Shown here: piece after piece, positions 1 to 7,300 of the stretch
Numbering within the stretch: position 1 is the stretch's first letter
Layout of the letters: the number at the start of each line of letters is the position of its first letter
DNA from: Actinomycetota bacterium
Lineage (GTDB): Bacteria > Actinomycetota > Acidimicrobiia > Acidimicrobiales > Ilumatobacteraceae
Direction: 5' to 3'
Length of the DNA stretch: 14,092 bases
NCBI GenBank assembly: GCA_018882725.1
Contig: VERK01000028.1
Span: 1-14,092 of the forward strand
Notes under the pieces: generated by a model
Databases searched by the model: none
Told to the model about the DNA's origin: nothing
Seen by the model: the letters and a program-made list of their open reading frames with translations, nothing else
Program-made: the position numbers and the translations under genes

Positions 1-2522
1 CCCAAGAAGAAGCGCGTCTGCTCAACCACAGTTACATCGGCACCGAACACATCCTTCTCGGCCTCATTCACGAAGGCGAAGGAGTTGCCGCCAAGGCTCT
101 CGAGACCCTCGGCATCTCACTCGAAGCGGTGCGCGCGCAGGTCGAAGAAATCATCGGCCAGGGTGGCTCGTCACCGTCGGGTCACATTCCGTTCACGCCG
201 CGCGCCAAGAAGGTTCTCGAGCTGTCGCTGCGCGAAGCGCTGCAACTCGGCCACAACTACATCGGCACCGAGCACATCCTTCTCGGCCTCATCCGCGAGG
301 GCGAAGGTGTGGCGGCCCAGGTTCTGGTCAAGTTGGGCGCCGATCTGAGTCGCGTGCGCCAGCAGGTCATCCAGTTGCTCTCGGGTTATCAGGGTCCGCA
401 GGGCAAGGCCGAGGGTGGCCAGTCGAAGGAGTCAACCTCCGAGCGCAGCGGCGGCAAGGAAGAGGGCGACAAGGGTGGCAGCCAGATCCTCGACCAGTTC
501 GGTCGCAACCTCACCCAGATCGCGCGCGAGAAGAAGCTCGATCCGGTGATCGGTCGCGCTCGCGAGATGGAACGCGTCATGCAGATCCTCTCGCGCCGCA
601 CCAAGAACAACCCGGTCCTCATCGGCGAGCCCGGCGTCGGCAAGACCGCCATCGTCGAAGGTCTCGCACAGAAGATCGTCGCCAACGACGTACCCGACAC
701 GCTGCGCAACAAGCAGCTCTACACACTCGATCTCGGTGCGCTCGTCGCCGGTAGCCGTTACCGCGGCGACTTCGAAGAGCGACTCAAGAAGGTGCTCAAG
801 GAAATTCGCACTCGCGGCGACATCATCTTGTTCATCGACGAGATCCACACACTCGTCGGTGCCGGTGCGGCCGAAGGCGCCATCGACGCCGCCAGCATCC
901 TGAAGCCCATGCTCGCGCGTGGGGAACTCCAGACCATCGGCGCCACCACTCTCGACGAGTACCGCAAGCACCTCGAGAAGGACGCCGCTCTCGAGCGCCG
1001 CTTCCAGCCGGTGAAGGTCGAAGAGCCCACCGTCGCTCACACCATCGAAATCCTGAAGGGTGTCCGCGACAAGTACGAGTCGCATCACCGCGTCACGATC
1101 ACCGACCAGGCGTTGGTGGCCGCGGCCAATCTCGCCGATCGCTACATCTCCGATCGTCACCTCCCCGACAAGGCCATCGACTTGATTGACGAAGCCGGTA
1201 GCCGTCTGCGCATCAAGCGGATGCAGACACCGCCCGACCTCAAGGACATGGAGACTCGGCTCACGCAATTGCAGGAAGCCAAGAAGAAGGCCGTCGAAGA
1301 CCAGAACTACGAAGAGGCCAGCCGACTGCGCGACCAGGAGAAGCAACTCCAGACCGAAAAGGCCGCCAAAGAGGCCGAGATCAAGGCTGGTGGCATCGAT
1401 CTGTTCGACGAAGTCGACGAGGAGTGCATCGCCGAAGTTCTCTCCATCTGGACCGGCATCCCGGTGTACAAGCTCACCGAAGAAGAGACGCAGAAGCTCC
1501 TCAACATGGAGGCCGAACTCCACAAGCGCATCATCGGCCAGGAGAACGCCATCAAGGCGGTGTCACAGAGCATCCGCCGTACGCGCGCCGGTCTGAAGGA
1601 CCCGAAGCGTCCGAGCGGTTCGTTCATCTTCCTCGGACCCACGGGCGTGGGCAAGACCGAACTCGCCAAGACACTGAGTGAGTTCTTGTTCGGCGACGAA
1701 TCGGCACTCATCACACTCGACATGTCCGAGTACATGGAGAAGCACACGGTCAGCCGCCTGGTGGGCTCGCCCCCCGGCTACGTGGGTTACGACGAAGGTG
1801 GCCAGCTGACCGAGGCTGTCCGGCGCAAGCCGTTCAGCGTGGTGCTGTTCGACGAAATCGAAAAGGCCCACCCCGACGTGTTCAACACGTTGCTCCAAAT
1901 TCTCGAAGAGGGTCGTCTCACCGACAGCCAAGGCCGTTCGGTCGACTTCCGCAACACGATCATCATCATGACGTCGAACCTCGGCACCCAAGATCTGCGC
2001 AAAGCCAACGTCGGATTCACCAAGGCGGACGAAGCCATGAGCTACGCGCGTATGCGCGACAAGGTCATGGACTCGCTGAAGAACCACTTCCGTCCCGAGT
2101 TCCTCAACCGCATCGACGAAGTCATCGTCTTCCACGAGTTGGCCCGGAACGAGGTCATGCAGATGGTCGACCTCATGCTCAAGCGCCTCACTGGTCAGCT
2201 CGAAGCGCAGGGTCTGGGAATCGAACTCACGCAGACCGCCAAGGAGTTCTTGGCCGAGAAGGGCTACGACCCGCAGCTCGGTGCGCGTCCGCTACGTCGC
2301 GCCATCCAGCGACTCATCGAGGACGCTCTCAGCGAGAAGATCCTCTACAAGCAGTTCCGCGCCGGCGAGATCATCGTGGTCGACACCGAAGACGATCCCG
2401 AGCGTCCGGGTGAACAGCGACTCGGCTTCAGCGCCGTCGAAGGCTTCAAGCCACCGGCCGGCGTCGATCTGGCCGGTGTTGCCGACACCAACGGCGACGC
2501 CGACGCCGCTGGCACCGACTGA
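1..2522 (+). CDS. clpC: ATP-dependent Clp protease ATP-binding subunit ClpC (5' partial)
   Basis: ClpC is the Hsp100 AAA+ unfoldase that feeds substrates to the ClpP peptidase in the cytoplasm. The reading frame is open from base 3 to the TGA at 2520-2522, giving 839 residues. By comparison with mycobacterial ClpC1 only about 16 N-terminal residues are missing. Visible in order are two Clp_N repeats (about bases 9-380), AAA module 1 with Walker A GEPGVGKT (624-647) and Walker B ILFIDE (about 825-842), a UvrB/UvrC-like M-domain (about 1281-1370, QNYEEASRLRDQEKQL), and AAA module 2 with Walker A GPTGVGKT (1635-1658) and Walker B VVLFDEIEKAH. The Clp C-terminal D2-small domain and a variable acidic tail ending in GDADAAGTD follow. 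The M-domain and double N-repeat separate ClpC from ClpA and ClpB. Its promoter lies outside the window. Confidence 0.98.
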   Translation, partial: QEEARLLNHSYIGTEHILLGLIHEGEGVAAKALETLGISLEAVRAQVEEIIGQGGSSPSGHIPFTPRAKKVLELSLREALQLGHNYIGTEHILLGLIREGEGVAAQVLVKLGADLSRVRQQVIQLLSGYQGPQGKAEGGQSKESTSERSGGKEEGDKGGSQILDQFGRNLTQIAREKKLDPVIGRAREMERVMQILSRRTKNNPVLIGEPGVGKTAIVEGLAQKIVANDVPDTLRNKQLYTLDLGALVAGSRYRGDFEERLKKVLKEIRTRGDIILFIDEIHTLVGAGAAEGAIDAASILKPMLARGELQTIGATTLDEYRKHLEKDAALERRFQPVKVEEPTVAHTIEILKGVRDKYESHHRVTITDQALVAAANLADRYISDRHLPDKAIDLIDEAGSRLRIKRMQTPPDLKDMETRLTQLQEAKKKAVEDQNYEEASRLRDQEKQLQTEKAAKEAEIKAGGIDLFDEVDEECIAEVLSIWTGIPVYKLTEEETQKLLNMEAELHKRIIGQENAIKAVSQSIRRTRAGLKDPKRPSGSFIFLGPTGVGKTELAKTLSEFLFGDESALITLDMSEYMEKHTVSRLVGSPPGYVGYDEGGQLTEAVRRKPFSVVLFDEIEKAHPDVFNTLLQILEEGRLTDSQGRSVDFRNTIIIMTSNLGTQDLRKANVGFTKADEAMSYARMRDKVMDSLKNHFRPEFLNRIDEVIVFHELARNEVMQMVDLMLKRLTGQLEAQGLGIELTQTAKEFLAEKGYDPQLGARPLRRAIQRLIEDALSEKILYKQFRAGEIIVVDTEDDPERPGEQRLGFSAVEGFKPPAGVDLAGVADTNGDADAAGTD
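33..307 (+). repeat. Internal direct repeat of the Clp_N motif in clpC
   Basis: Bases 33-82 and 258-307 match at 46 of 50 positions and encode the two copies of YIGTEHILLGLI(H/R)EGEGVAA. The Clp_N domain is a known tandem repeat, and all differences but one are synonymous or conservative. This is expected protein architecture kept at high nucleotide identity, not a mobile repeat. Confidence 0.85.
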
Positions 2523-2544
2523 CCTCGCGTCGTCCAACGCCGAC

Positions 2545-2550
2545 TAAGTT
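2545..2550 (+). promoter_or_regulatory. Putative -10 element (TAAGTT) for the lppM-like gene
   Basis: TAAGTT fits the actinobacterial TANNNT -10 consensus and ends 7 nt before the ATG at 2558. Transcription would then start at or one base before the start codon, giving a leaderless mRNA. No Shine-Dalgarno is visible upstream of the ATG, which agrees with this. No clear -35 is seen. Confidence 0.5.
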
Positions 2551-2568
2551 CGTCGCGATGTCGCGACG
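2551..2568. promoter_or_regulatory. 18-bp dyad over the lppM start codon
   Basis: CGTCGCGATGTCGCGACG is a perfect 8-bp inverted repeat around a 2-nt centre. It overlaps the predicted start codon and transcription start. A 2-nt loop is too tight for full pairing as RNA, and a leaderless transcript would lack the left arm, so a protein-binding site is the more likely role if it has one. It may also be chance, because half of it encodes the common Ser-Arg-Arg start. Confidence 0.3.
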
Positions 2569-3373
2569 TACTCGATTGATCGGAGTGGTGGTCGCCGCAC
2601 TGCTCGTGCTCACGGGCTGTCGCGTCGACGTCAAGCTCGAAGTCGACGCCGACGACGACGGTTCGGGCACGATCGCCGTCACGGTCGATCTCGACAATCG
2701 CGCGGTCGCCTTGGTACCCGGACTGGCCGAAGATCTGCGTCTCGACGACCTGCTCTCGAGCGGATGGGCGGTGGAAGGTCCCACCCAGATCAACAACGGT
2801 GGGCTACGGGTTCTCCTCACCTACGACTTCGAGTCGCCGGCCGAGGCCAACTTCGCTCTCGCGCAGATCAACGGTCCGAACGGACCACTGCTCGCACCGT
2901 CACTCAAACGAACCGTCACCGGACGCGAGGTGGCCACCACCTTTGACGCCACGTTGCAGTTCGTCGGAGGCATCGAAGCGTTCTCGGATGCCGAACTCAG
3001 TGGTTTGATCGGACGGGCCCCGTGGGCCACCACAGCAGAAAAGCTGGGTGTCGATCCGATGCAGTCGGTGTCGTTCACCGTGGTGTCGCGGCTTCCTGGT
3101 GAAATCCGCAAGACCACCGGCACTTCGGCCGAAGGTGGCGTGGTGTGGTCGGCCCCGCTGGATGGAAGTGCTCAGACGGTCGTGCTCGGAACCGTCGACA
3201 CCAAAGTGGACGGCGGCTTCTGGAAGACCACGTCCACCATCGCCGGAGTGGTCTTCGGCGGCTGGCTGATCCTCATGGGCATCGTGATTCTTCTGGTGAT
3301 GTACGCCCGGCGACGGCGTGGCGTCGCCGCACCGATTCGCCGATCGTCCGAACATCGAACACCCCGGTCGTAG
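2558..3373 (+). CDS. LppM-like (DUF3153) lipoprotein with C-terminal membrane anchor
   Basis: A 271-residue envelope protein. A short positive N terminus (MSRRTR) is followed by a hydrophobic stretch and a lipobox ending LVLTG-C21, so it should be processed by signal peptidase II and lipidated at Cys21. The body (about 22-225) opens with an acidic beta-rich segment. One transmembrane helix lies at about 227-249, followed by a basic cytoplasmic tail (RRRR). The layout matches the mycobacterial LppM / DUF3153 family (Rv2171 in M. tuberculosis), whose molecular function is not settled. It lies 35 nt after clpC with its own likely leaderless promoter, and its TAG stop forms part of the predicted radA -10. 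The family assignment is from overall pattern and is good but not certain. The biological role is unknown. Confidence 0.8.
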   Translation: MSRRTRLIGVVVAALLVLTGCRVDVKLEVDADDDGSGTIAVTVDLDNRAVALVPGLAEDLRLDDLLSSGWAVEGPTQINNGGLRVLLTYDFESPAEANFALAQINGPNGPLLAPSLKRTVTGREVATTFDATLQFVGGIEAFSDAELSGLIGRAPWATTAEKLGVDPMQSVSFTVVSRLPGEIRKTTGTSAEGGVVWSAPLDGSAQTVVLGTVDTKVDGGFWKTTSTIAGVVFGGWLILMGIVILLVMYARRRRGVAAPIRRSSEHRTPRS

Positions 3374-3376
3374 GTT
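3371..3376 (+). promoter_or_regulatory. Putative -10 element (TAGGTT) for leaderless radA
   Basis: TAGGTT fits TANNNT and ends exactly 6 nt before the radA ATG at 3383, placing the predicted transcription start on the A of the start codon. The first three bases are also the stop codon of the upstream lipoprotein gene. No Shine-Dalgarno is present in the 9-nt gap. No clear -35 is seen. Confidence 0.5.
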
Positions 3377-3382
3377 CTCGGT

Positions 3383-4762
3383 ATGGCCCGCCTCAAACTC
3401 GTCTACAACTGCTCAGACTGCGGGGCGTCGTTTCCGAAGTGGGCCGGCCGCTGCACATCGTGCGGAGCCTGGAACACCTTGGTCGAAGACGTCGAAGACC
3501 CGACAAACGACATCTCGTCTTTGGCGGCCGGCATTGCGTTGCTCGCCGCGAGTCCGGCCCAACGCATCGGCGACGTCGACGTCACGCACGGATCTCCTCG
3601 CTCCACGGGAATTCCCGAACTCGATCGTGTGCTCGGTGGCGGACTCGTCCCTGGTTCGGTCACTCTTCTCGGTGGCGAGCCCGGCGTCGGCAAGAGCACG
3701 CTGTTGCTGCAGGCACTCGCGGCGTGGCCCGGTCGAACCTTGTACGTATCGGCCGAGGAGAGCGCGCAACAAGTGCGGCTTCGCGCCGAGCGTCTCGGTG
3801 CGGTGCGACCCGAGTTGTGGTTGCTGGCCGAGACCGTTCTCCCCCACGTGCTGGCTGCACTCGACGAACTCCAACCCGAACTGGTCATCATCGACAGCAT
3901 CCAAACACTCGTCGATCCCGAACTCGGTTCGGCTCCCGGCAGCGTTGTGCAGGTACGCGGATGCGCACACAAGTTGGTGATGGAAGCCAAGCGACGCAAC
4001 GTGCCGGTCATCCTGGTGGGTCACGTCACCAAAGAGGGTGGCCTCGCCGGACCGCGAGTCCTCGAGCACGTGGTCGACACGGTGCTGCAATTCGAAGGTG
4101 AGCGCCACCACGCGCTGCGTTTGCTTCGTGCTTCGAAGCATCGTTTCGGCCCCACCACCGAACTCGGATTGTTCGAGATGATCGAAGCCGGTCTCCAAGG
4201 TGTGCCCGATCCGAGCGCACTATTCCTCGCCGACCGACAAACCGGTATCGCCGGCAGCGTGGTGGTTCCGACGCTCGAAGGTCAGCGCCCCCTCATGGTC
4301 GAACTCCAGGTGCTCGTCAACGAGGTGAGGGGTGAGGCCCCGCCGCGACGTAGTGCCCAAGGCCTCGACCCTGGCCGCTTGGCCATGTTGCTCGCGGTGC
4401 TCGATCAGCGCACCAAGAGTCCGGTGGGTCAGCGTGATGTGTTCGCCTCGGTGGTGGGTGGTGTGCGCATCACCGAACCCGGAGCCGATCTGGGCTTGTG
4501 CCTCGCGATTCTGTCGGCCCTCGCCAACACACCATTACCTCCGCATGTGGTGGCGTTCGGAGAGGTGGGTCTCGGTGGCGAGATCCGCCAAGTGCCTCAC
4601 GCATCGCGTCGACTGGCCGAAGCAGCCCGACTCGGTTTCACGCGCGCCATCGTTCCGGCCAAGTCACCCGATGTCGAGGTGTCGATCGGGATCGAACGAG
4701 TCTCGAATCTCCGTGACGCCATGCGAGCCCTCGGTCTGAGTGTCGCTCCCTCAGACCGATAG
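3383..4762 (+). CDS. radA: DNA repair protein RadA (Sms)
   Basis: A 459-residue RecA-like ATPase that drives branch migration during recombinational repair. An N-terminal C4 zinc finger (Cys10, Cys13, Cys24, Cys27) is followed by a RecA-type core with Walker A GGEPGVGKST (97-106) and Walker B-like ELVIIDSIQTL. The RadA signature usually written KNRFG reads KHRFG here (252-256, bases 4136-4150). A C-terminal Lon-like domain (about 285-455) starts near VVPTLEGQRPLMVELQ. Length is normal for the family. The start is supported by the immediate zinc-finger N terminus (MARLKLVYNCSDC) and by a -10 motif placed for a leaderless transcript. It sits 9 nt after the lipoprotein gene. Only the Asn-to-His change in the signature is unusual. 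Confidence 0.97.
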   Translation: MARLKLVYNCSDCGASFPKWAGRCTSCGAWNTLVEDVEDPTNDISSLAAGIALLAASPAQRIGDVDVTHGSPRSTGIPELDRVLGGGLVPGSVTLLGGEPGVGKSTLLLQALAAWPGRTLYVSAEESAQQVRLRAERLGAVRPELWLLAETVLPHVLAALDELQPELVIIDSIQTLVDPELGSAPGSVVQVRGCAHKLVMEAKRRNVPVILVGHVTKEGGLAGPRVLEHVVDTVLQFEGERHHALRLLRASKHRFGPTTELGLFEMIEAGLQGVPDPSALFLADRQTGIAGSVVVPTLEGQRPLMVELQVLVNEVRGEAPPRRSAQGLDPGRLAMLLAVLDQRTKSPVGQRDVFASVVGGVRITEPGADLGLCLAILSALANTPLPPHVVAFGEVGLGGEIRQVPHASRRLAEAARLGFTRAIVPAKSPDVEVSIGIERVSNLRDAMRALGLSVAPSDR

Positions 4763-4768
4763 CAGTCC

Positions 4769-4782
4769 GGGACAAAAGCCCC
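4769..4782. promoter_or_regulatory. DosR-box-like sequence in the radA / small-protein intergenic region
   Basis: GGGACAAAAGCCCC matches the mycobacterial DosR core GGGACTWWAGTCCC at 12 of 14 positions. Like several native mycobacterial sites it is followed by TA. A TANNNT-type hexamer (TACCGT, 4806-4811) starts about 30 nt after the box centre. That would place the box near -42 of a transcript beginning at about 4818, the usual spacing for an activator site. No dosR-type regulator is in the window, so the assignment rests on resemblance alone. Confidence 0.3.
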
Positions 4783-4826
4783 TAGCCAGAATCGCTTCCT
4801 CGGCGTACCGTCCCCAGTGCCACATA

Positions 4827-4963
4827 CGGATTGCACCCAGCGCGATCCGACAACGCGTCATGTCCACACGACCCCCTCGCTCGTGGACGACGCGGCGGCT
4901 GAGTGCCGGCGTGACGGAGCCCTCTCCTCCGCCGGCACCGCCATCTCCGGGGTCTCGATCCCC
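4827..4963 (+). other. Potentially structured 5' leader of the DUF1640-like gene
   Basis: Several inverted repeats follow one another ahead of the small gene: CGGAT/ATCCG (4827-4831 with 4845-4849); GTCCA(CA)CGA/TCGTGGAC (4862-4871 with 4881-4888, with a 2-nt bulge); GTGCCGGCG/CGCCGGCAC (4903-4911 with 4930-4938), whose loop contains a further GGAG/CTCC stem; and GGGG/CCCC (4949-4952 with 4960-4963). None is followed by a T-run, so no intrinsic terminator is evident. I do not recognise a known riboswitch or small RNA. The stretch 4763-5002 shows no supported coding frame. Confidence 0.35.
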
Positions 4964-4991
4964 CACTCATCCCACTTGAACCCGAACACCC

Positions 4992-4997
4992 GAGGAG
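4992..4997 (+). promoter_or_regulatory. Strong ribosome binding site GAGGAG
   Basis: GAGGAG lies 5 nt before the ATG at 5003. It fixes the start of the 86-residue protein and rules out the longer frame open upstream. It contrasts with the other plus-strand genes here, which lack a Shine-Dalgarno. Confidence 0.8.
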
Positions 4998-5002
4998 AAA
5001 CA

Positions 5003-5263
5003 ATGAGTGGGTATGAAGACATGCGCTTCCAATTGCGGGCCTCACTGGCTCAGCACATCGGCGACGAACCGGCGGCACGGCTGATGGAAGCGCTCCCGCC
5101 CTACAACTGGACCGACATCGTCACGAAGAACGATCTGAAGGCCGAGATCGCGGGCTTACGAGCGGAGATCCACTCGCTCATGCGAACTCAGCTCATTCAG
5201 ATGACCACCATCTTCAGCATCATCAATGCGTCGATGGTCGCGGTCCTTCAGTTCGGTCGCTGA
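5003..5263 (+). CDS. Small DUF1640-like coiled-coil membrane protein
   Basis: An 86-residue protein. The N-terminal half has the pattern seen in small actinobacterial DUF1640/CCDC90-like proteins: a helix, then LMEALPPYNWTDIVTKNDL (about 28-45). A short heptad-like helix (about 45-60, KAEIAGLRAEIHSL) comes next, followed by a C-terminal hydrophobic segment (about 66-83) that may be a tail anchor. The start at 5003 is chosen for the GAGGAG site 5 nt upstream. The gene is monocistronic, preceded by a 240-nt region with possible regulatory structure. It ends back to back with the convergent tad operon, the two stops forming TGATCA. No enzymatic motif is present. The family call is by pattern and the function is unknown. 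Confidence 0.75.
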   Translation: MSGYEDMRFQLRASLAQHIGDEPAARLMEALPPYNWTDIVTKNDLKAEIAGLRAEIHSLMRTQLIQMTTIFSIINASMVAVLQFGR

Positions 5264-5269
5264 TCAGCG
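5258..5269. repeat. 12-bp palindrome joining two convergent stop codons
   Basis: CGCTGATCAGCG is a perfect palindrome formed by the TGA of the small plus-strand gene (5261-5263) and the TGA of the minus-strand regulator gene (5264-5266), with no base between them. It has no loop and no T-run, so it is not a standard terminator. Transcripts from each side must end inside the opposite gene or depend on Rho. Confidence 0.6.
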
Positions 5270-7300
5270 CGCCACACTGAAGCCGTTCAGTCGGCGCCAC
5301 AACTCCACCAACTTCGGTGATGGCTCGGCGCCGCTCCAGTCATCGGCTGCCAGGAGCCGACAGTAGGCATCCCACTCGGCACGCACCGCCGACATGTCGC
5401 CGAGGTCGGCATGAGTTCTCATCCGAATGGCCACGAGTTCGTCGTGACCAGGAATGGCCAGCAAGCCCTTCGCAGTCGCCCAGTACACACCAGCCACGTC
5501 GCCGATCTGCTGGCACATCTCGGCCATGAGGAGGGCCGCCCGCACCACGAGTACCGCGGCCTCCGTCGCCACACCCACGTTGTCGGGCCACAGATACGAG
5601 GAGGTGGCGAAGGGTGTGCCGCGTACGAACTCGAGGCCGTACCGCAGGACGTCGAGCCCGTTGTCTTCGGGATATCGCCGGGCCTTCTCGAAGCAGTCAC
5701 GAAGAATCGTCAAATCGTTGGTGATTCGGGGATGAAGAGGCAGATCATCGGTCATGGTGATCCCCACCCACGGCTCGTTGGTCGCTTCGATGACCGATAG
5801 AGCCCGACGGGCGTCGGCCGTCATGTTGGAGAACGTCGCATCCTTCACAGGTGCATTCCAAAGCGCTGTTCGAGCCAGCGATCGCTTTCGCTGCTCGGGA
5901 TGCAAGCTCAACCAGATCACGAGCTCTTCGGCCTTGGCACGTTCGAAGTCGACGCGACGTCCCGAAACGTGAACGACTTCGGGGGATCCGAGGATCGACG
6001 CCATGAACGACCAATCACTGGAGAGAACGAGTGGTTCGTCGTCGGGCGCAGCCGTTTCGATAACGGGAAGGGGATCGCCGAGCAGCCGACGGATCTTCTC
6101 GATCTCATCACCACCTGAGCCAACTGGACGGATGTCGACACCGAGTGGCATCAACCGCCACCGTCCGTCGTCGAACGACAATCCCGGCCCTCGATCAGTG
6201 GGGGTACCCCGTCTGATCACCAGATCGCTGCGTTCGAGGTGTCGATCATCGGAACCTTCGGCGATGGCCAGCGATTCACCGATGCGACGAGCCACATCGA
6301 GGGTGTCGCTCGCTGATCCCGTTCGAAACACTCGACGGCCGAACACGGCCACGTTGTCGGCATTCGACACCAAGCCGAGTCGCGAGGTGAATGGTGACAG
6401 CGCCATTCCGTTCACGACGGCCGACCACACCCCACCCTCCCCGCGTTCGTCGACCACGAACTCGTTCTGAACATCGAGGTTCACCCACACCTGGCCGGCA
6501 ACGGTCGTGCCCACATGAAGAAGAAGGGGCGACTGAACCGAATCGGACTCGCCGATGTCACGCAGCGATGTTTCGGCCGACAGAACCAGAGACCGTGATC
6601 CGTGCACAGCCCAGACCGGCGTGGGCTTGGGTGACGAATCGAACTCGGCCACCACGTCACGATTCGGGGTGACCACGAGATACGACGGAGCGTGGCCCCG
6701 CAAGACGAGATGGCGGACTCCGAGATCGATACGGGCCACCAGGTGAGCGTCCGAATCATTGACATTGTCGTGCAAAACCGCGTCGTCGACTGTCGAACCC
6801 AGGCGCAGCAACTGCTCGCGGCGAGAACGTGCCCGCCAGTACATACCGGCTCCGATCAAGGCCGAACCCACGCCGAATGTCGACAAACCATCGCGCCCAC
6901 TCCGATGATCCGACCCGGCGCCGACGGCGTGCACATCGCCGACTTCCACCACGACGGCCGGGCGAGCCGGTGCCAACACCGTGACAACCGGAATCGTGGC
7001 GCTCAGTACGAAAGCGGCCAGACGTGCTCCGGGTGTCCAGCGCACACCCTTGCGTCGAACCAAACCCCACACGAACGTCGTAACGACCCATCCCCAGCAG
7101 ATCCACAGAACCCAGCCGCACCACTGCCAGATCAGCGCGGCGTCGATTCGACCCGCCGCGGTTTCTCGAACTGAATGACGAACCGAACCAGGAGCTGACG
7201 ACCAGTCACCCAGATCGGGTGCGCCGAAACGATTGGCTACCACGAGAGCGGCCACGATCAAGAGAACAAGAGCTCCCGAGGCGCGTACGAACCGCTTCAT
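5264..7300 (-). CDS. Membrane-anchored SARP/BTAD-type regulator of the tad operon
   Basis: A 678-residue protein. Hydrophobic segments at about 8-23, 55-81, 93-111 and 140-155 suggest four N-terminal helices. The last is followed by RARSRREQ, which by the positive-inside rule places the rest in the cytoplasm. Residues about 157-430 are beta-rich and unrecognised. Residues about 434-503 resemble the SARP winged helix: ILGSPEVVHVSGR, then KAEELVIWLSLHP, ALWN and ADARRAL. Residues about 526-672 resemble the BTAD helical repeat domain. Membrane-embedded BTAD proteins are known beside actinobacterial tad loci. The ATG at 7300 overlaps the preceding stop as ATGA, so translation is coupled to the TadG-like gene. 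Regulation of pilus genes is inferred from domains and position. A signalling or scaffold role without DNA binding is the alternative. Confidence 0.72.
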   Translation of the reverse strand: MKRFVRASGALVLLIVAALVVANRFGAPDLGDWSSAPGSVRHSVRETAAGRIDAALIWQWCGWVLWICWGWVVTTFVWGLVRRKGVRWTPGARLAAFVLSATIPVVTVLAPARPAVVVEVGDVHAVGAGSDHRSGRDGLSTFGVGSALIGAGMYWRARSRREQLLRLGSTVDDAVLHDNVNDSDAHLVARIDLGVRHLVLRGHAPSYLVVTPNRDVVAEFDSSPKPTPVWAVHGSRSLVLSAETSLRDIGESDSVQSPLLLHVGTTVAGQVWVNLDVQNEFVVDERGEGGVWSAVVNGMALSPFTSRLGLVSNADNVAVFGRRVFRTGSASDTLDVARRIGESLAIAEGSDDRHLERSDLVIRRGTPTDRGPGLSFDDGRWRLMPLGVDIRPVGSGGDEIEKIRRLLGDPLPVIETAAPDDEPLVLSSDWSFMASILGSPEVVHVSGRRVDFERAKAEELVIWLSLHPEQRKRSLARTALWNAPVKDATFSNMTADARRALSVIEATNEPWVGITMTDDLPLHPRITNDLTILRDCFEKARRYPEDNGLDVLRYGLEFVRGTPFATSSYLWPDNVGVATEAAVLVVRAALLMAEMCQQIGDVAGVYWATAKGLLAIPGHDELVAIRMRTHADLGDMSAVRAEWDAYCRLLAADDWSGAEPSPKLVELWRRLNGFSVAR

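Noticed and set aside
33..307. The near-identical 50-nt repeat in clpC as a mobile or recombination element
   Set aside because: It encodes the two conserved halves of the Clp_N domain, which is duplicated in all ClpC proteins.
432..1523. Long minus-strand open frame (363 codons) opposite clpC
   Set aside because: It lies fully antisense to the conserved ClpC AAA domains and shows the codon-mirror pattern of GC-rich genes (repeated Leu-Val-Asp-Glu stretches). It has no family pattern of its own.
3145..4101. Plus-strand open frame (318 codons) overlapping the lipoprotein gene and radA
   Set aside because: Its Arg-rich, low-complexity translation runs out of frame through radA. The RadA frame has full family motifs.
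3413..4198. Minus-strand open frame (261 codons) opposite radA
   Set aside because: It is an antisense shadow of RadA with no recognisable domain or start signal.
4903..4938. Intrinsic terminator for radA
   Set aside because: The 9-bp stem is strong but is not followed by a T-run, and it lies 140 nt after the radA stop.
4817..5002. Upstream extension of the small DUF1640-like gene
   Set aside because: The frame is open, but the peptide is Pro/Thr/Arg-rich without family resemblance. GAGGAG sits 5 nt before the ATG at 5003.
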